A DNA stretch of 64,000 nt from Sciurus carolinensis (lineage: Eukaryota > Chordata > Mammalia > Rodentia > Sciuridae). Of this stretch, positions 9,541 through 21,663 are shown one piece after another (within the stretch, counting starts at the first letter, position 1; each line of letters opens with the position of its first letter). Both the position numbers and the translations under genes were made by a program. Where the stretch lies: positions 40,374,741-40,438,740 of the forward strand of contig NC_062213.1 in the NCBI RefSeq assembly GCF_902686445.1, given 5' to 3'. The notes under the pieces are model-generated. The model saw nothing but the letters and a program-made list of their open reading frames with translations. It did not search any database and was not told where the DNA came from.

Positions 9541-10616
9541 GGGAGAAAATCTTTACCATCTGCACCTCAGAAAGAGCATTGATTCCAGGATATACAAAGA
9601 ACTCAAAAAACTTGACATCAAAAAATAAATAAGGGGCTGGGGATACAGCTCAGTTGGTAGAGTGCTTGCCTTGCATGCACAAGGCCCTGGATTCAATCCC
9701 CAGCTCCACAAAAATAAATAAACAACCCAATCAATAAATGGGCAAAGGAACTGAATAGGCACTTCACAGACGAATAAATATAAATGGTCAACAAATACAT
9801 GAAAAAATGTTCAACATCTCCAGCAATCAGAGAAATGTAAATAAAAACTGCACTGAGATTCCATCTCACTCCAGTCAGAATGGCAATTATCAAGAATACA
9901 AGTAACAATAAATGTTGGTGAGGATTTGAGGGACAGGGTACACTCACACATTGCTGGCGAGACAGCAAATTGGTGCAATCACGCGAAAGCGGTGTGGAGA
10001 TTCCTCAGAACACCTGAACCAGAACCAACATTTGACCCATTTATCCCACTCCTTGGTTTTACCTCAAGAACTTAAAATCAGCATACTACAGTGACACAGC
10101 CACATCAATGTTTACAAGCAGCTCAACTCACAATAGCTAAGCTATGGAACCAACCTAGGTGCTCTTCAACAGATGAATGAATAAAGAAAATGTGGTATGT
10201 ATACAAAATAGAATATTACTTAGTCATAAACAAAAGAATGGAATTATAGCATTTGCCAGTAAATGGATGGAACTGGAGATAATTATGCTAAGTGAAATAA
10301 GTCAATTCCCCAAAACCAAAGACTGAATGTTCTCTCTCATATATGGATGCTAACACACAATAAGGGAGTAGGGTGAAGAATAGAAGTTCAGTGGATTAGA
10401 CAAAGGGGAATGAAGGGAAAGAAGCGGGAATGGGAACAGGAAAGACAGTAGAATGAATGGGACATAACTTTGCTATGTTCATATATGAATACACAACCAG
10501 TGAAACTCCACATCATGTACAATCACAAGAATAGGATCCGAAGTTATACTTCATGTATGTATAATATGTCAAAATATATTCTACTATATGTATTTGTAAA
10601 AAGAATAAATAAAAAA
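9541..10616 (+). mobile_element. L1 LINE 3' end, 5'-truncated
   Basis: Contains the C-terminal ORF2 region ('caacccaatcaataaatggg', 'gtggagattcctcagaacac', 'ggaaccaacctaggtgctct') and a 3' UTR ending in aataaataaaaaaa. Stop codons and frameshifts make it inactive. The flanks atccaacat (9529-9537 and 10617-10625) look like a target-site duplication. An ID SINE is nested at 9633-9722. Confidence 0.9.
9633..9722 (+). mobile_element. ID-like SINE nested in L1
   Basis: The segment 'ggggctggggatacagctca ... gattcaatccccagctcc', followed by aaaataaataaa, interrupts the L1 between 'aacttgacatcaaaaa' and 'caacccaatcaataaatggg'. It is therefore younger than the L1. Confidence 0.92.
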
Positions 10617-10626
10617 ATCCAACATT

Positions 10627-10895
10627 ATCATTTTTAAAGATTGCATTGTAATTCATTTAACCAGTCTCTTAATTGATAGACATTTAGGTGGTTCCTAGTC
10701 TTTTGCTATTATAAACACTATTGAAATGAATATTTTCGCACATATAGTTTTGCATACAACATGAAGATATATCCGAAAAATACACCCCAAAGTGGACTTG
10801 CCTGGCTAGAGTCTGAACATTAAAAACTGATAAATATTTCTAAGGTATTCTTCAAAGAAATTATTTCAATCTCTACTCCCACCAACAATATGAGA
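10627..10895 (-). repeat. Old L1M fragment, antisense
   Basis: The segments 'ctattataaacactattgaa', 'ccaaagtggacttgcctggc' and 'ctactcccaccaacaatatg' read as reverse L1 ORF2/3' sequence. Confidence 0.6.
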
Positions 10896-11189
10896 GATAG
10901 TCTGTCATGGTTTCCAACTCAGGGTGTCTGAGGTACTGTCTGAGTCTTTGAATTTTTTAAAAAATCCCACTAATGATTCTGTTAAACCCCAAGGGGTAAG
11001 ATGTTCCCAGTGGACCCAAAACTTATATTTAGTGACCTTCTCGAGTGCCCCAATTATTCTGCCTCTACCAAAAGCCCTCATCTTTCTCTTGGGCTGTTAC
11101 ATCAACTACTAGCTGGCCTCCACATCTCAACTTTGAGCCTCTCTAGTCGGTCCTCCCCATGGAGGCTTGGGTGTTCTTTGTAAGATGCA

Positions 11190-11450
11190 AATCTGCTCAC
11201 ATCACTCTTCCCCCTGCCTAAGATCCTTGAATGCTTCCTGAGTTCCAATAAGACAGAAAATCCTCGGCAGGGCTGGTATGAACTGCCTTCCAGCCTCACC
11301 CCCCAACCCTGTTCCCTTGGCTTTAGAGTTTCACACAGGCTTTCCCCTCCCTAGAAGGCTCTTTCTCCTCCACTGTCTCCTCTCCTGAGTCACCTCTTAC
11401 TCTTCTTCCAGCTCACTACCCTAGTTTCTCCATAAAGGTCTCAAAGTTCC
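11190..11450 (+). repeat. L2 LINE fragment
   Basis: The segments 'ttgaatgcttcctgagttcc', 'ttcacacaggctttcccctc', 'gagtcacctcttactcttct' and 'cctagtttctccataaaggt' follow the L2 sense 3' region. Confidence 0.6.
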
Positions 11451-11541
11451 AAGTGTTTGGCCTATTTGGTTAGTATCAAGTTGTAGTTGAACATCTATTT
11501 ATGTGATTTGGGGTAGTTTGTGTCCACTCCCCAGGGGGCTA

Positions 11542-11747
11542 TGTTATGGCTTAGATATGAGGTGTCTCCCCTTGAAAGCTCATGTATAAGACAATGCAAG
11601 AAGGTTCAGAGGTGAAATGATTAGATTATGAGTCTTAACTTAATCAGTAGATTAATCCACTGATATGGACTAGCTGGGTGGTAACGATAGGCAGGTAGAA
11701 TGTGGTCACCAGGGGCATGCCTTTGGGGGTTGTATTTTTCCTCTGAG

Positions 11748-11788
<41 letters not shown>

Positions 11789-11967
11789 TTATTGATTGAC
11801 AAGTCTTCCACCATGATATGATGATCTGCCTAAACCTTGGGCCCAGAGATATGAATCAACCGACCATATTCTGAATTTCTGAAAACCTGAGCCAAAATAA
11901 ACTTTTCCTCCTCTAATTGTTCTTGTCAGGTCTTTTGGTCACGGTGACGCAAAAGCTGACTAAAACA
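11542..11967 (+). mobile_element. MaLR-type solo LTR with (CT)n
   Basis: Starts tgttatggcttagatatgag and ends aaaagctgactaaaaca. A (CT)n run lies at 11753-11786 and an AATAAA near 'gagccaaaataaacttttcc'. The flanks ggcta and ggctc form an imperfect 5 bp duplication. It resembles the copy at 21664-22116. Confidence 0.85.
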
Positions 11968-12547
11968 GGCTCTGACTACGTGGGCTATGATGCCCTGACA
12001 GACCACAGACTCTATTTGTCCTTCTCTCCATCCCCAGAATAGAAAAGGAAATAGAGAATAGAGAAGGCCTGGCACACAACAGCCCCCAGGAAAGATGTGT
12101 TGAATAAAAGAAAACGTTTCTTCAATTTTCTACTCCAAAACCAAGGGTAATTAAGTCCAGGTCACAGGGTTTTGTGCAGATGTTCCCAGTGAAATTCCAT
12201 GGGGTGTGGATGCTGGCGGTCAGCTGGGGGCCCCACTCTTTCCCACACAACAGCCTTGCAGAATGCACAATTCTCATTTATTCAGCAAAATGTTCAGTTT
12301 CTGCATGCTGGGGACATTCTGGGTCACTTACAAATTCAGAGAACCACATGTAGAAAATGAGAGACGGCCAGAGGTGCCCTAGGTCCCAATGCTTTCTACC
12401 AAGTCTGGAAACAAACTTGAGGTCAGTTTCTCCACAAATACTCCCCTGTGAGACAGTGCTTGAGGGGTTCCCTACCAGGTGGAGGAAGAGAACCACCATC
12501 TCACTACCATGGGAGTCCTCAGCCTGGGGACGATGGTGGGCACTCCG

Positions 12548-12640
12548 AGGATGGCTACATGCATTCAGCAAGTGTTTCTGGAACACTTACCCCATGCCAG
12601 GTACTATTTTTATTTGGGAACTGGAAGGGATCTTGGAAAT
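12548..12640 (-). repeat. L2 3' end fragment
   Basis: The segment 'gcattcagcaagtgtttctg gaacacttaccccatgccag' is the reverse of the L2 terminus 'ctggcacatagtaggcgctc'. Short and diverged. Confidence 0.45.
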
Positions 12641-13139
12641 GCATTGGTCCAGCCACCCCGCCACCCCGCTTTCTAAATCACAGGTTTATTGAAGGCTGCT
12701 ACTGGCCAGGTGTTGTACTACAGTTAGGTGATGCTGGGGCTCAGTGTCTGGAGCTGGCAGGTAAGCATTTCCACTCACCTCATGGGTGGGAGAGGCAGGG
12801 CTAACAGAGTTCATCTCTCCTGTATCCGCCATTTTGATGCACCCTCTTCTCCTCAATTGCTCCCCTTAGTCACTAAGGCGCTGAGCACCAGAGGCTGCCC
12901 GGTCACATTCCTGGCTTAAAGACTGCAGCACTACACCTGGTCCTTTCAATGTAGCTGGGGCTCTGCAGTCCATGTAACGTGCCACTATGATGGTCCAGAG
13001 CAGGCCAGGGTAACAGCGGTTGGGTAAGAGTGACCTGAGATTTTAGCAAAAGAGCTGCTGGGCCAGAGAGGCTGCTGGGGGTGAGTGTGAAGTGTCTGGT
13101 GCTAAATCCCAACAGCTGAATACCACTGAAGGTTTCAAA

Positions 13140-13235
13140 ACCCTTCCACTGCTGTTCTCTTACTGTGATCCATGAGGTAGCTATTATCCCCTTAAGAGAT
13201 GAGGAAGCTGAGACTCAGAGAGGGCAAGTTCTTGG
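13140..13235 (-). repeat. MIR fragment
   Basis: The segment 'ccatgaggtagctattatcc ccttaagagatgaggaagct gagactcagagagggcaag' is MIR in antisense. Confidence 0.75.
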
Positions 13236-13304
13236 TCCATCTGCTCATTGCCTGCTCCTTGGCCCAGGGGTCTTCAGGGGAGCTGAAAGTCGGGGTTGGC
13301 CCAC

Positions 13305-13870
<566 letters not shown>

Positions 13871-14449
13871 CAATTCCGTATTTCCTGGTCCAGCTGCACA
13901 TCCTCTGGTCATCCTGCACAACAGGTCTGCTGAGACCACCTGGTAGATTCCCAGGAGATAAGCTAAAAGTTTGCTCAAGGGAGGCCTGTTTCCAGAAAGC
14001 TTCCTGTAACTCTCAGCACTCTAGGTAATGTGTCCTACCTGTGTCTGATGGCTCCCTCTTGCAATACTCAGTACTGAGTACTCGAATGCTCATCTCCCTG
14101 CAGTGCATACCTGGACCCTGGGTCTGCACGTGCTGGTCAGTTCTTCTACTCCACCTCTGGTTAACTTCTCCACGCAATCTCTAGTGTTGGATTAAATGCC
14201 TTTCTCTAGACCTGGGGAAGGTCCCCTGCTTCAGGCTCCTATGGTGCTTCTCCTACACACATTTCTAATTCTCACTGCCCGAATAGATGCTATGTCTTTA
14301 ACATCCCTCCTCCCAGAGAAACTTTAAACTTGAACAGGGCAGAAAATGAATCCAGGGCAGAAAACAAATCCGTGTCAATATCAGGGGTCTCCAGCAATGA
14401 GCACACTGCAGGTGCACAGGTGCACTTGTAGAGAATAAAAATTTTAAAA

Positions 14450-14668
14450 ACCAGCCAGGCAGAGTGGCATACATCTGTAATCCCAGTGGGTCGGGAGGCT
14501 GAGGCAGGAGGATCTCATGTTCAAAGTCAGCCCCAGCAACTTAGTGAGGCCCTAAGCAACTCAGTGAGACCCTGTCTCTAAACAAAATGCCAAAAAGGGC
14601 TGGGGATGTGGCTCAGGGGGTAAGCACCCCTGGGTTCAATCCCTAGTGCCAAAAAACAAAAGAAAAGA
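14450..14668 (+). mobile_element. Dimeric squirrel SINE
   Basis: The head 'catctgtaatcccagtgggt' is joined to the tail 'gggctggggatgtggctcag ... gggttcaatccctagtgcc' and an A-rich end. Confidence 0.92.
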
Positions 14669-15261
14669 ATAAAATACCAAGAGCTTAAGAAAGTACCCAG
14701 ACTCCAGTTCAGAGAGGGGAGTGAGACAGGCTCAATTAGGAACCATGACTTAAGTGGAACAGGTAAGGGGGCTTACAAGAGGTCTTAGGAGATGGGAAGA
14801 AAACATTTGCCAAAGAACAGATCCTCTTCCTTTCCCACATGAGGAGGCAGCTCACACTTTTAAATTAAAGCCAAATTCTGCAATTTGTGATCAGGATAAT
14901 GCAGGTTTCAGGTCGTAGCTCAGGTTTTTGGGGTTGACGCACACTGCTGCCCACATCTGGATTACACATCTGGTGAGTTTCACAGGTCTGTGGGGCAGCA
15001 ATTGTGGGGCCACATGTTCCATGCACTAGCACCTCTGGTGACGACAGACCCTGGCTCTGGGCTCCAGCTCAATCCCAGAGGGAGACGGCCCCGGCGGCCA
15101 CCTGCCAAGAAGGTAACCAAAGGCCAATGGATGGCATGACTGCTTCCTGGCTTTTCTTATGATAAAACTAGGAGCAGCCAATCCTTTGCTACCTCTGTAT
15201 GAACTTTTCTCAGACTGAGAAGCAGCTAAACTGAGATGTCCTTTTTTGTGAGCATCTCACA

Positions 15262-15375
15262 ATGGACAAAAGATCTGAAACCAGAGGACCCAGGTTCTAG
15301 TCCTGGTTCTGCTACTGACCCCCAGACAGCTTGGGGCCATCAGTTTCCTCCCTGTGCTTGCTTCCCACAAAAACA
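15262..15375 (+). repeat. MIR fragment
   Basis: The segments 'gacccaggttctagtcctgg', 'ttctgctactgacccccaga' and 'gccatcagtttcctccctgt' match sense MIR. Confidence 0.7.
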
Positions 15376-15459
15376 AGGGAAGGCCTCTAACGTTCCTTCT
15401 GTAGTATCAAGCCTATACACAAGGGTGAGGGAGATCCTCCTCCCTCACCCCTGCTTCCT

Positions 15460-15850
15460 ACTGAACTGTGGTCTATGCCCAAACTCCCGTGCTGAGGTCC
15501 TAACCCCGGATGCAGTGGTATTTGGAGGAGGCACCTTTAGAAGGTGCTTAGACTTAGACGAGGAGATGAGGCCAGGGTTCAGTTCCAGTGGGATTAGTGC
15601 CCTAATACCATGTAAGAGCTCACTTTTTCTCTTCTTTGCCCACACTTTTCTGCCCACTGACATGTGAGGACACGACCAGAGATGCTGGCTGTCTGCAGGA
15701 AAGGAGGAACGCTCTCACCACGACCTGACCATGCTGGCACCCTGATCTCAGACTTCCAGACTCCAGAACTGTGAGAAATACATTTCTGTGGTTAAGAAAC
15801 AATACCCTGTCTGTGGCATTTTGTCATGGCAGCCTGAGAAGACTAAGACA
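15460..15850 (+). mobile_element. MaLR-type LTR (MLT1/MST-like)
   Basis: The segments 'aggtcctaaccccggatgca', 'gtgggattagtgccctaata', 'agaactgtgagaaatacatt' and the terminal 'ttttgtcatggcagcctgag aagactaagaca' define an old MaLR LTR. Confidence 0.8.
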
Positions 15851-16309
15851 CTCCCATACTTGCTCAGGGCTGCATCAGCCCTGAAAGGCCAAGCGAGGTG
15901 CCTCAGGCCTAAACAAGCCTTTGCAGATCAGCCTGTGGGAGCTGTACTGGGAGTATGGCCAACCAAATCCCTAGGGCCCTGCGGCTTGGGCTTAGATCTC
16001 CATTACCATCCTCCACAGCCAGAGGGAGGGTCTCCCCTAGGGCAGCCCATGGACTCCAGAGTCCACCCCCTTCCAGCATGGTGGATTTCTAGAGCCTCTC
16101 CAAGGAAGGCAGGCTTGGACCTGAGAGATGGGCCTCCAGGAAGCAATTCAGGGAGCTTCCTCTGGCCTCCCCTCAGTGCTGGGCAGTCTGATGGTGAGGA
16201 GTTCAGATCCTAGCAAGAGCACTTATGTTATGGGTTTGCATCACTCTACAAGTTCATAAAGCATTCTGATGAATTGCTCTCCCTGTGCCACAGGTGCCCG
16301 GGAGGCAGC

Positions 16310-16335
16310 GGGGTGGGGATGGGGGTGGGGTGGGG
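16310..16335 (+). other. G-quadruplex-type motif
   Basis: Five runs of four or five G (16310-13, 15-18, 21-25, 27-30, 32-35) are separated by 1-2 nt loops. The G-rich strand is the template strand of MATN2. Confidence 0.8.
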
Positions 16336-16339
16336 AGAG

Positions 16340-16480
16340 ACAAACTGACAGGAATGATCACTTCTAGTTTACAGATGAGCAATCAGACCCAGAGGGCCAA
16401 CTACCTTGCCCAGGGTAAAAGTGAGGGCCAACTACCTTGCCCAGGGTCCCAGTTCAATACTCTTTATGTTCTGCCATGCT
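16340..16480 (-). repeat. MIR fragment with internal 31 bp duplication
   Basis: The phrase 'tctagtttacagatgagcaa' is antisense MIR. The 25 bp block gagggccaactacc...cagggt occurs at 16392-16416 and again, identical, at 16423-16447. Confidence 0.7.
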
Positions 16481-18717
16481 ATTTCTCAGATGTCTGCAGA
16501 GAGCCACAGGTGAGGCTAGGTAGGAGAGCAGGCAGGGAGGTCTCTACTGAGTTTGTGATGGGAGGAGGAGAGTCTCACTCAGTGGGTGAGGAGGGCGAAG
16601 AAGTTCCCAACTCAGGGCTATCACTGGTGATGGTGACACTGGGTTTCCATGGTAGGGTTGGGTAGGGAGACAGAATAGACTGGAAGGTACAGGGTCTGCT
16701 CAGAGAACAGACTTGCCACTGTGGCTGAAACACAGGAAGGCAGTGCTAACGAGGTAAAGGAGGGGATCTTCCATACAGCCAAATCAAGGCATGCAATTGG
16801 AAATTCATCCCAGAAGACAGTGGGGAGTCACTGAAGGTTATTGAGCAGGTAGTGAACCATGTACCAGGGTCAGGGGTTGAAAGACAGCTGGTCTTTCTGT
16901 CTGTTCACTTGCCCACCTGTTTCACTTTATTAAGTCCTTGGGAACTCTGACTCCAGATGAGTCTGAGCCTTCCAATCTCTAATCTCAAAGGCCAATAGGC
17001 TATGCACTCCATGCACATCCGGTCCATGGAGTCTTTCTTGGTGCTGGGAGGCCCTTGTACAAAGTCTATCTCAGGGAAACTCCTAGTAAAAGGCGGGGGG
17101 ACCTCTCAGCTGCAGCTGGTAGAAGAGACCACCCCACTGCCCTCCCCAAGTCTGAATATTCAGAGCTTGGGGGTCAGAGGGCTGACAGGAAGGAAGGACA
17201 GGCTTCACTCCAAACCCAGAGAGCCAAGGTACCCACAGGGGTCTGAGGACCATAGTATCCACTTCTACCCAAGGGCCCAAGGACTTAGGCCTTAGTTCCA
17301 TGTTTCAGAGAACTTTCTGAAAGGCTAGTGGAGGGCTCTTCAGCTGGGGTTGACCTGCTGTCAAGGGTCTGAGTGGAAGCTGCCTTTATAAAGGACAAGG
17401 CGGCTCTCGGCTATGGAGACAGGTCAATCCCAGCTGGCTCCCATCCACTGCCCAGCCATCTTTACCAAAAAGGCATAGCCATGTCATCTGTCTCTAGGTC
17501 ACCTGGCATAGGGCTGGGGAACAGACATCCCCATCCCCATCAGCTGTGCCACAGTGAAAACCTAGCCCACCATTAGAGGACAGGGCAGTCAGACCGGATC
17601 ATTCCAAAGCAGGTGGAAAGTCTGCCATCAGGGGAACCTCTGGTGGATAAAGCGTCTCTCCTGTGCTGCTCCCGAGGACAGTGCTAACCCACATGATTAT
17701 CACATGAGTTCTCATTTGGATCCAACCATATGTAAGCATCAAAATTCACTTTTAATTACTCATATGGATGATGTCACTGTGCTATAAGTTATGAACACAC
17801 GTTAAATAAGAAAATGGGCAACATTTCAAAGTGGTGAAGGCAGAACACAGATGTGGGGAAGGCAAGAGATTGAAAGAAGGGGCGGCACGTGCCTGGAAGG
17901 GTCTGTGAGGATTTTTTAGAAGTCCTGCAACCATCTTATGCTCAGCCCTTGATGATCACAGAGGAGGACAATGAAGGGCATGCATCATCTAAGATTATGG
18001 TGGGGAATTAAGCCCACAAATCCCCTGTGTCGGCCTTTGGCCTGCAGTCAAGTCAAGATGCTCTTTCACACACTCACCCTTTTCTACACCCCCAGTGCCC
18101 AGTCCCTCCCTGAGCTGGCTGTGGTAGCAGTCTGGGAGGCAACTAGGCAGGAAGCCACACGCAAGCCATGACACGGAGAACCCATTTACCGAGATCCAAG
18201 ACTCTATCCCGGACTGCATGGGCAGACATGCCTCGCTCTGCTGGCAGCTCCTCTGCCCTTGTGAATGGATGATACAAAAAGGTGGATACAGTTGTGGCCA
18301 CAATTGTACTAGTGTTCAAGGACCTTGGCCTTATAATCAGAAAGACCAGAAGGACAGGGGAGGGTAAATCATGGTTCTTTCTCTCCATTTTTTATTGCTT
18401 TTCTCAAAATGACCATTTTTTCAATTCATTGTCATGGTCCACTTGGAAAGGGGACGGCAGGACAGCAAACCAGTTGCATCCTTGAGTGAAGGAGAAAAGG
18501 CTATCTGGGATCATGAATATATACATATTTTTAAAATGGAGACAGGGGTTAGGAGCAGCAGCAGGGAAACATGTACCCAGGCAACATCACTGCTAACCCC
18601 TCCATATGCTGTGAGACCATCAGGGAGGGGACAAAGCGTTTCTCAGGAGCCTCTCCTCCTCCCAGAACTGACTGGGCCCACACAGAGCAGAGTGCAAACC
18701 CCCACTTCATAGCGGGG

Positions 18718-18830
18718 AACCTTGGTCTCTTTCCTTAATCTGAGCTGCAGTTTCCTCATCTGTCCGAGAAAAGACAATGCACGAGCCAGCACAGTGCTCA
18801 GAGTGCAGCCAGCTGGCAGCCAGCAGGTGG
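18718..18830 (+). repeat. MIR fragment
   Basis: The segments 'gagctgcagtttcctcatct gtccgagaaaag' and 'gagccagcacagtgctcaga' match sense MIR, diverged. Confidence 0.5.
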
Positions 18831-18887
18831 CCCACATTATTATTCATGTGCAAGGCTGGCTGGCTGTGGGTGGAGCAGAGAAAGCAT

Positions 18888-19279
18888 CTCAGTCCATTTT
18901 CTGTTGCTATATAACTGAATACTGCAGAATGAAAGATTAGAAGGGACAGAGGTTTAGCAAGTTCATGGTTCTGGAGGCTGCCAAGTTCAAGAGGGAGCAT
19001 GGCACCAGCCTCTGGTGAGGATCTCATTCTGCTTTATTTCATGGTGGAAAAGTGCAAGAGAGCACATGCAAAAGAGGGGACAAAGGGGCCAGACCTGCTT
19101 TATAACAACTGTTCTTTCCCTAACTAACCCAGTCCCTCGAGAATTAACCCTCTCCTCTGAAAAAGGCATTCAGCCCTTGTGACAACCTAATCACCTCTGA
19201 AGGTCTCCAACTCTCAAAACTGCTGCCATGGCAGTGGAATTTCAACATGGATTTTGGAGGGGACACATTCAAAGCATAG
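18888..19279 (-). mobile_element. MaLR-type LTR (MLT1/MST-like), reverse
   Basis: The plus strand begins 'tctcagtccattttctgttg ctatataactgaatactgca', the reverse of the usual MaLR 3' end. It ends 'ttttggaggggacacattca aagcatag', the reverse of the 5' end. Confidence 0.85.
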
Positions 19280-19560
19280 GAGAGGGCTTGGAACTAGGAT
19301 TATGTTCCATTTCAAAATAACAGTGAGGCAGACTGGAAAGAGCAAGAGCTGTGTCAAGGAGTCGGGAAGGAAACCTGTGGACAGGGGGAGAAGCAGGGCT
19401 CAGAAGGCGAAGAGATGTAGTCACACACATTCACAAGGGCCCAGTGGAGCCAGGAAAGAGGATGCACAGGCACATGCACATGTCGACAGTGCACGCACAC
19501 CAACAGAAGGCTTGTGCCAAGTCCTGCCTGTCTCAGGACATCAAGCATGATGGGACTCAC

Positions 19561-19683
19561 TTGCACAGGTCTTCCCATCGCTGCGGAGTACGTGACCCTC
19601 GGGACATTGACAGGCGAAGGATCTGTCCATGTTGATGCAAGAGTATTCACAACCATGGTCACTTAGCAGGCAGTAATCCACCC
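19561..19683 (-). CDS. MATN2: Matrilin-2 exon, EGF-like module 7
   Basis: A 123 bp exon, phase 1-1, acceptor ttttgcag and donor gtgagt. The module begins [18 protein letters not shown] and ends RSDGKTCA. The six cysteines are conserved. [12 protein letters not shown] satisfies the Asx-hydroxylation pattern. It matches the recalled human seventh EGF closely, including the unusual MDRSFACQC and RSDGKTC. The junction codon a|aa to EGF8 gives TCAKLDSC, as in human. Its acceptor polypyrimidine tract is weak (ggctcttggttttgcag), and the intron upstream is only 226 bp, so splicing here is probably by intron definition. Confidence 0.96.
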
Positions 19684-19909
19684 CTGCAAAACCAAGAGCC
19701 AGGTGAGGTCACTGAGGCCCTGTCAGTGAGGCCTTTGAGTCACACTGACAGAAATCAAGTGACCATCATGCTTACCACCCCTGAAGGCATGCAGTCCCCA
19801 ACAGACCATCCCACAAGGGCCACGTCCGACCTGCTGTCTCTGCAGTGGTTGCACATTTCACTCCTGTCACGAACCCTTTCCTACCAAGGAGGGGCAGAGG
19901 GGGACTTAC
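19684..19909 (-). other. MATN2: Short MATN2 intron between EGF6 and EGF7
   Basis: It is 226 bp from donor gtaagt to acceptor ttttgcag, with no repeat. This is the only short intron in the window; the other complete ones run from 2.3 to 14.3 kb. Confidence 0.95.
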
Positions 19910-20032
19910 TGGAGCAGGTCTTGAGGTCCTCGTTGATGAGGAAGCCTTCTGAGCACTGGCAGACGAAGGACTCCTCCGTGTTCAGGCACAGCTGCTCACA
20001 GCCATGGTCCTGCTGCGCACAGTGGTCCACCC
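19910..20032 (-). CDS. MATN2: Matrilin-2 exon, EGF-like module 6
   Basis: A 123 bp exon, phase 1-1, acceptor ataatgcag and donor gtaagt. The module begins [17 protein letters not shown] and ends NEDLKTCS. All six cysteines are present. [12 protein letters not shown] fits the Asx-hydroxylation pattern. The Leu in NEDLKTC, where most modules have Gly, is also what I recall in human matrilin-2. The downstream junction a|gg gives TCSRVDYC. A 260-codon plus-strand open frame crosses this exon in antisense and is only a shadow. Confidence 0.96.
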
Positions 20033-20324
20033 CTGCATTATGTCACACACAGAGACATAAAGGGACCGAGAGGGCAGTGCCCCACCAGCCAAGGGGATGG
20101 ACGACCAAAGCCCTCTCGGTGGCCAAACGAGCCTCGGGGGCGGTTCCCTTCTACCCAATACCACAGGCCTCCTGGGAGAACCAGCCCTGCTTGTTTTCCT
20201 CTCCATCTCTTGGTCTGATGAGTAAAGTGCACACAACTGAACGCCTGGGAATTGCTGTCCCTGAAGATGAAGGCAGCAGCACTCTGGGCCAGGGCCTTGG
20301 CCTGCCAAGTCTGCCATCCGTGTT

Positions 20325-20425
20325 GGTGTTACCGAGAACAGGAGTGATTTCCTTTTCAGAGAGTAAAGGGAGGCCTAGTAATGACAAAGTGCCTGCCCAA
20401 AGTCACACTGCCAATGCAGTAGCAC
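20325..20425 (-). repeat. MIR fragment
   Basis: The segment 'ttttcagagagtaaagggag ... gcctgcccaaagtcacactg' is antisense MIR. It abuts a sense MIR. Confidence 0.5.
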
Positions 20426-20431
20426 TTAAGA

Positions 20432-20655
20432 ACGAGGGTTCTGGCATCAAACCACTTGGGCCCAAGTCCCACTTCAACCATTCCCTCGTGGTGGACGCTG
20501 GGCAATGACCTGACCTCTCTGTGCCATCATCTTCTGACTTGAGGAATGGGATGGTGATAGAAACGCGGGGAGAATCAGAGGAGGCGAGCCATGGAAAGCC
20601 CTCAGAATGGTAGCTGGCACACAGCGGCCACGTAACGAACATTTGTTATTATCAC
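20432..20655 (+). repeat. MIR fragment
   Basis: The segments 'gcaatgacctgacctctctg tgccatcatcttctgacttg' and 'gtagctggcacacagcggcc' match sense MIR over most of its length. Confidence 0.7.
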
Positions 20656-21094
20656 ATCAAGTAGCGATGAGTAAGAATTAATTACGTAGTTTCATTTCTA
20701 CTTGAAAATGAGAAAGAAAATGTGATTTTAAACAAAAAAAATTCCTCATCATCGGGATGTCCAAATTCAGAAAACAAACCAAAGCCTGGGCCTGCCTGTG
20801 TGGCCCATCCTGGCACCCAAACATCGCGCATCTGGTCCCTGGGCAGCGAGGGCCGAAGGCCAGGAAACACACAGCTGTGGCGGACAGCTCCCACAGAGTC
20901 CTGCAGGCTTGCCTCCCAGATTTCCTGGATGGAGAAAGTTCCCCCTGAGACTGGACAAACACTGAAGGCCTTGTGGAGGGCCACCAAGTGAGCCTCTTCA
21001 CTCCCGCAGAGCCTGGAACCAGTGCCTTCTGGAACATTCCCCTGGTGGTGTGCCTCCTGCAAGTGCTTGCAGGATCTCAGGAGCTACATGCCCA

Positions 21095-21290
21095 TGTGCA
21101 CATCCTGGTTCTGCCATTAACCAGTCATGGGACCCCAGGAAAGAGACTTAATTTGGGGGGCCACAGTTTCCCCCTCCTTGAATAGGCTAAGAATGCTAAC
21201 GCTCAGAGAGGTGTTGGGAGGATGGAGAGAGTTGTGCATGGAAAGTGCTCATGAACCTACCTACACAGAGCAAGTGTCCTCTAAGGGCTT
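21095..21290 (+). repeat. MIR fragment
   Basis: The segments 'catcctggttctgccattaa ccagtcatgggaccccagga' and 'aaagagacttaatttggggg' match sense MIR. Confidence 0.65.
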
Positions 21291-21663
21291 GCTGTCATTA
21301 TGGCCTAGGGTTCCCTGAGCCTTGGGGGAGTGGAAGACCAGGGCTTTCCCTGGGGACTCCTGGACAGAAATGGCTTCATTTATACTTTCTTCAAGTTGAC
21401 TAGATCCCAGAGAGAAAGGTCCATCCTCTGAGCTCTTCTAAGTTCCCCAAGGCATGCAGGGAGAGAAAGGCAGGCAGGTCTGGACCCCCAATGGCCTAGG
21501 TGGGCGTCAGCCAAGTCATGCACAGTCTTATCTAGGAAATGAGCCAGGACCAGCAGCTGGAAGATCCCAGACTCCAGGAGAAAGGTAAGAGTTGCACAAG
21601 GTATCTTCTGATTGAATGGAAGACCTCCTGCTCCCCACTGCCTTCTCAGAAGGACTCAGATAT

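Noticed and set aside
15236..15667. 143-codon plus-strand frame
   Set aside because: It spans a MIR and a MaLR LTR; the translation is transposon and chance sequence.
19726..20508. 260-codon plus-strand open frame, the longest in the window
   Set aside because: It crosses the EGF6 exon in antisense and both flanking introns. The product has no recognisable domain, and the splice-bounded minus-strand exon fully explains the region.
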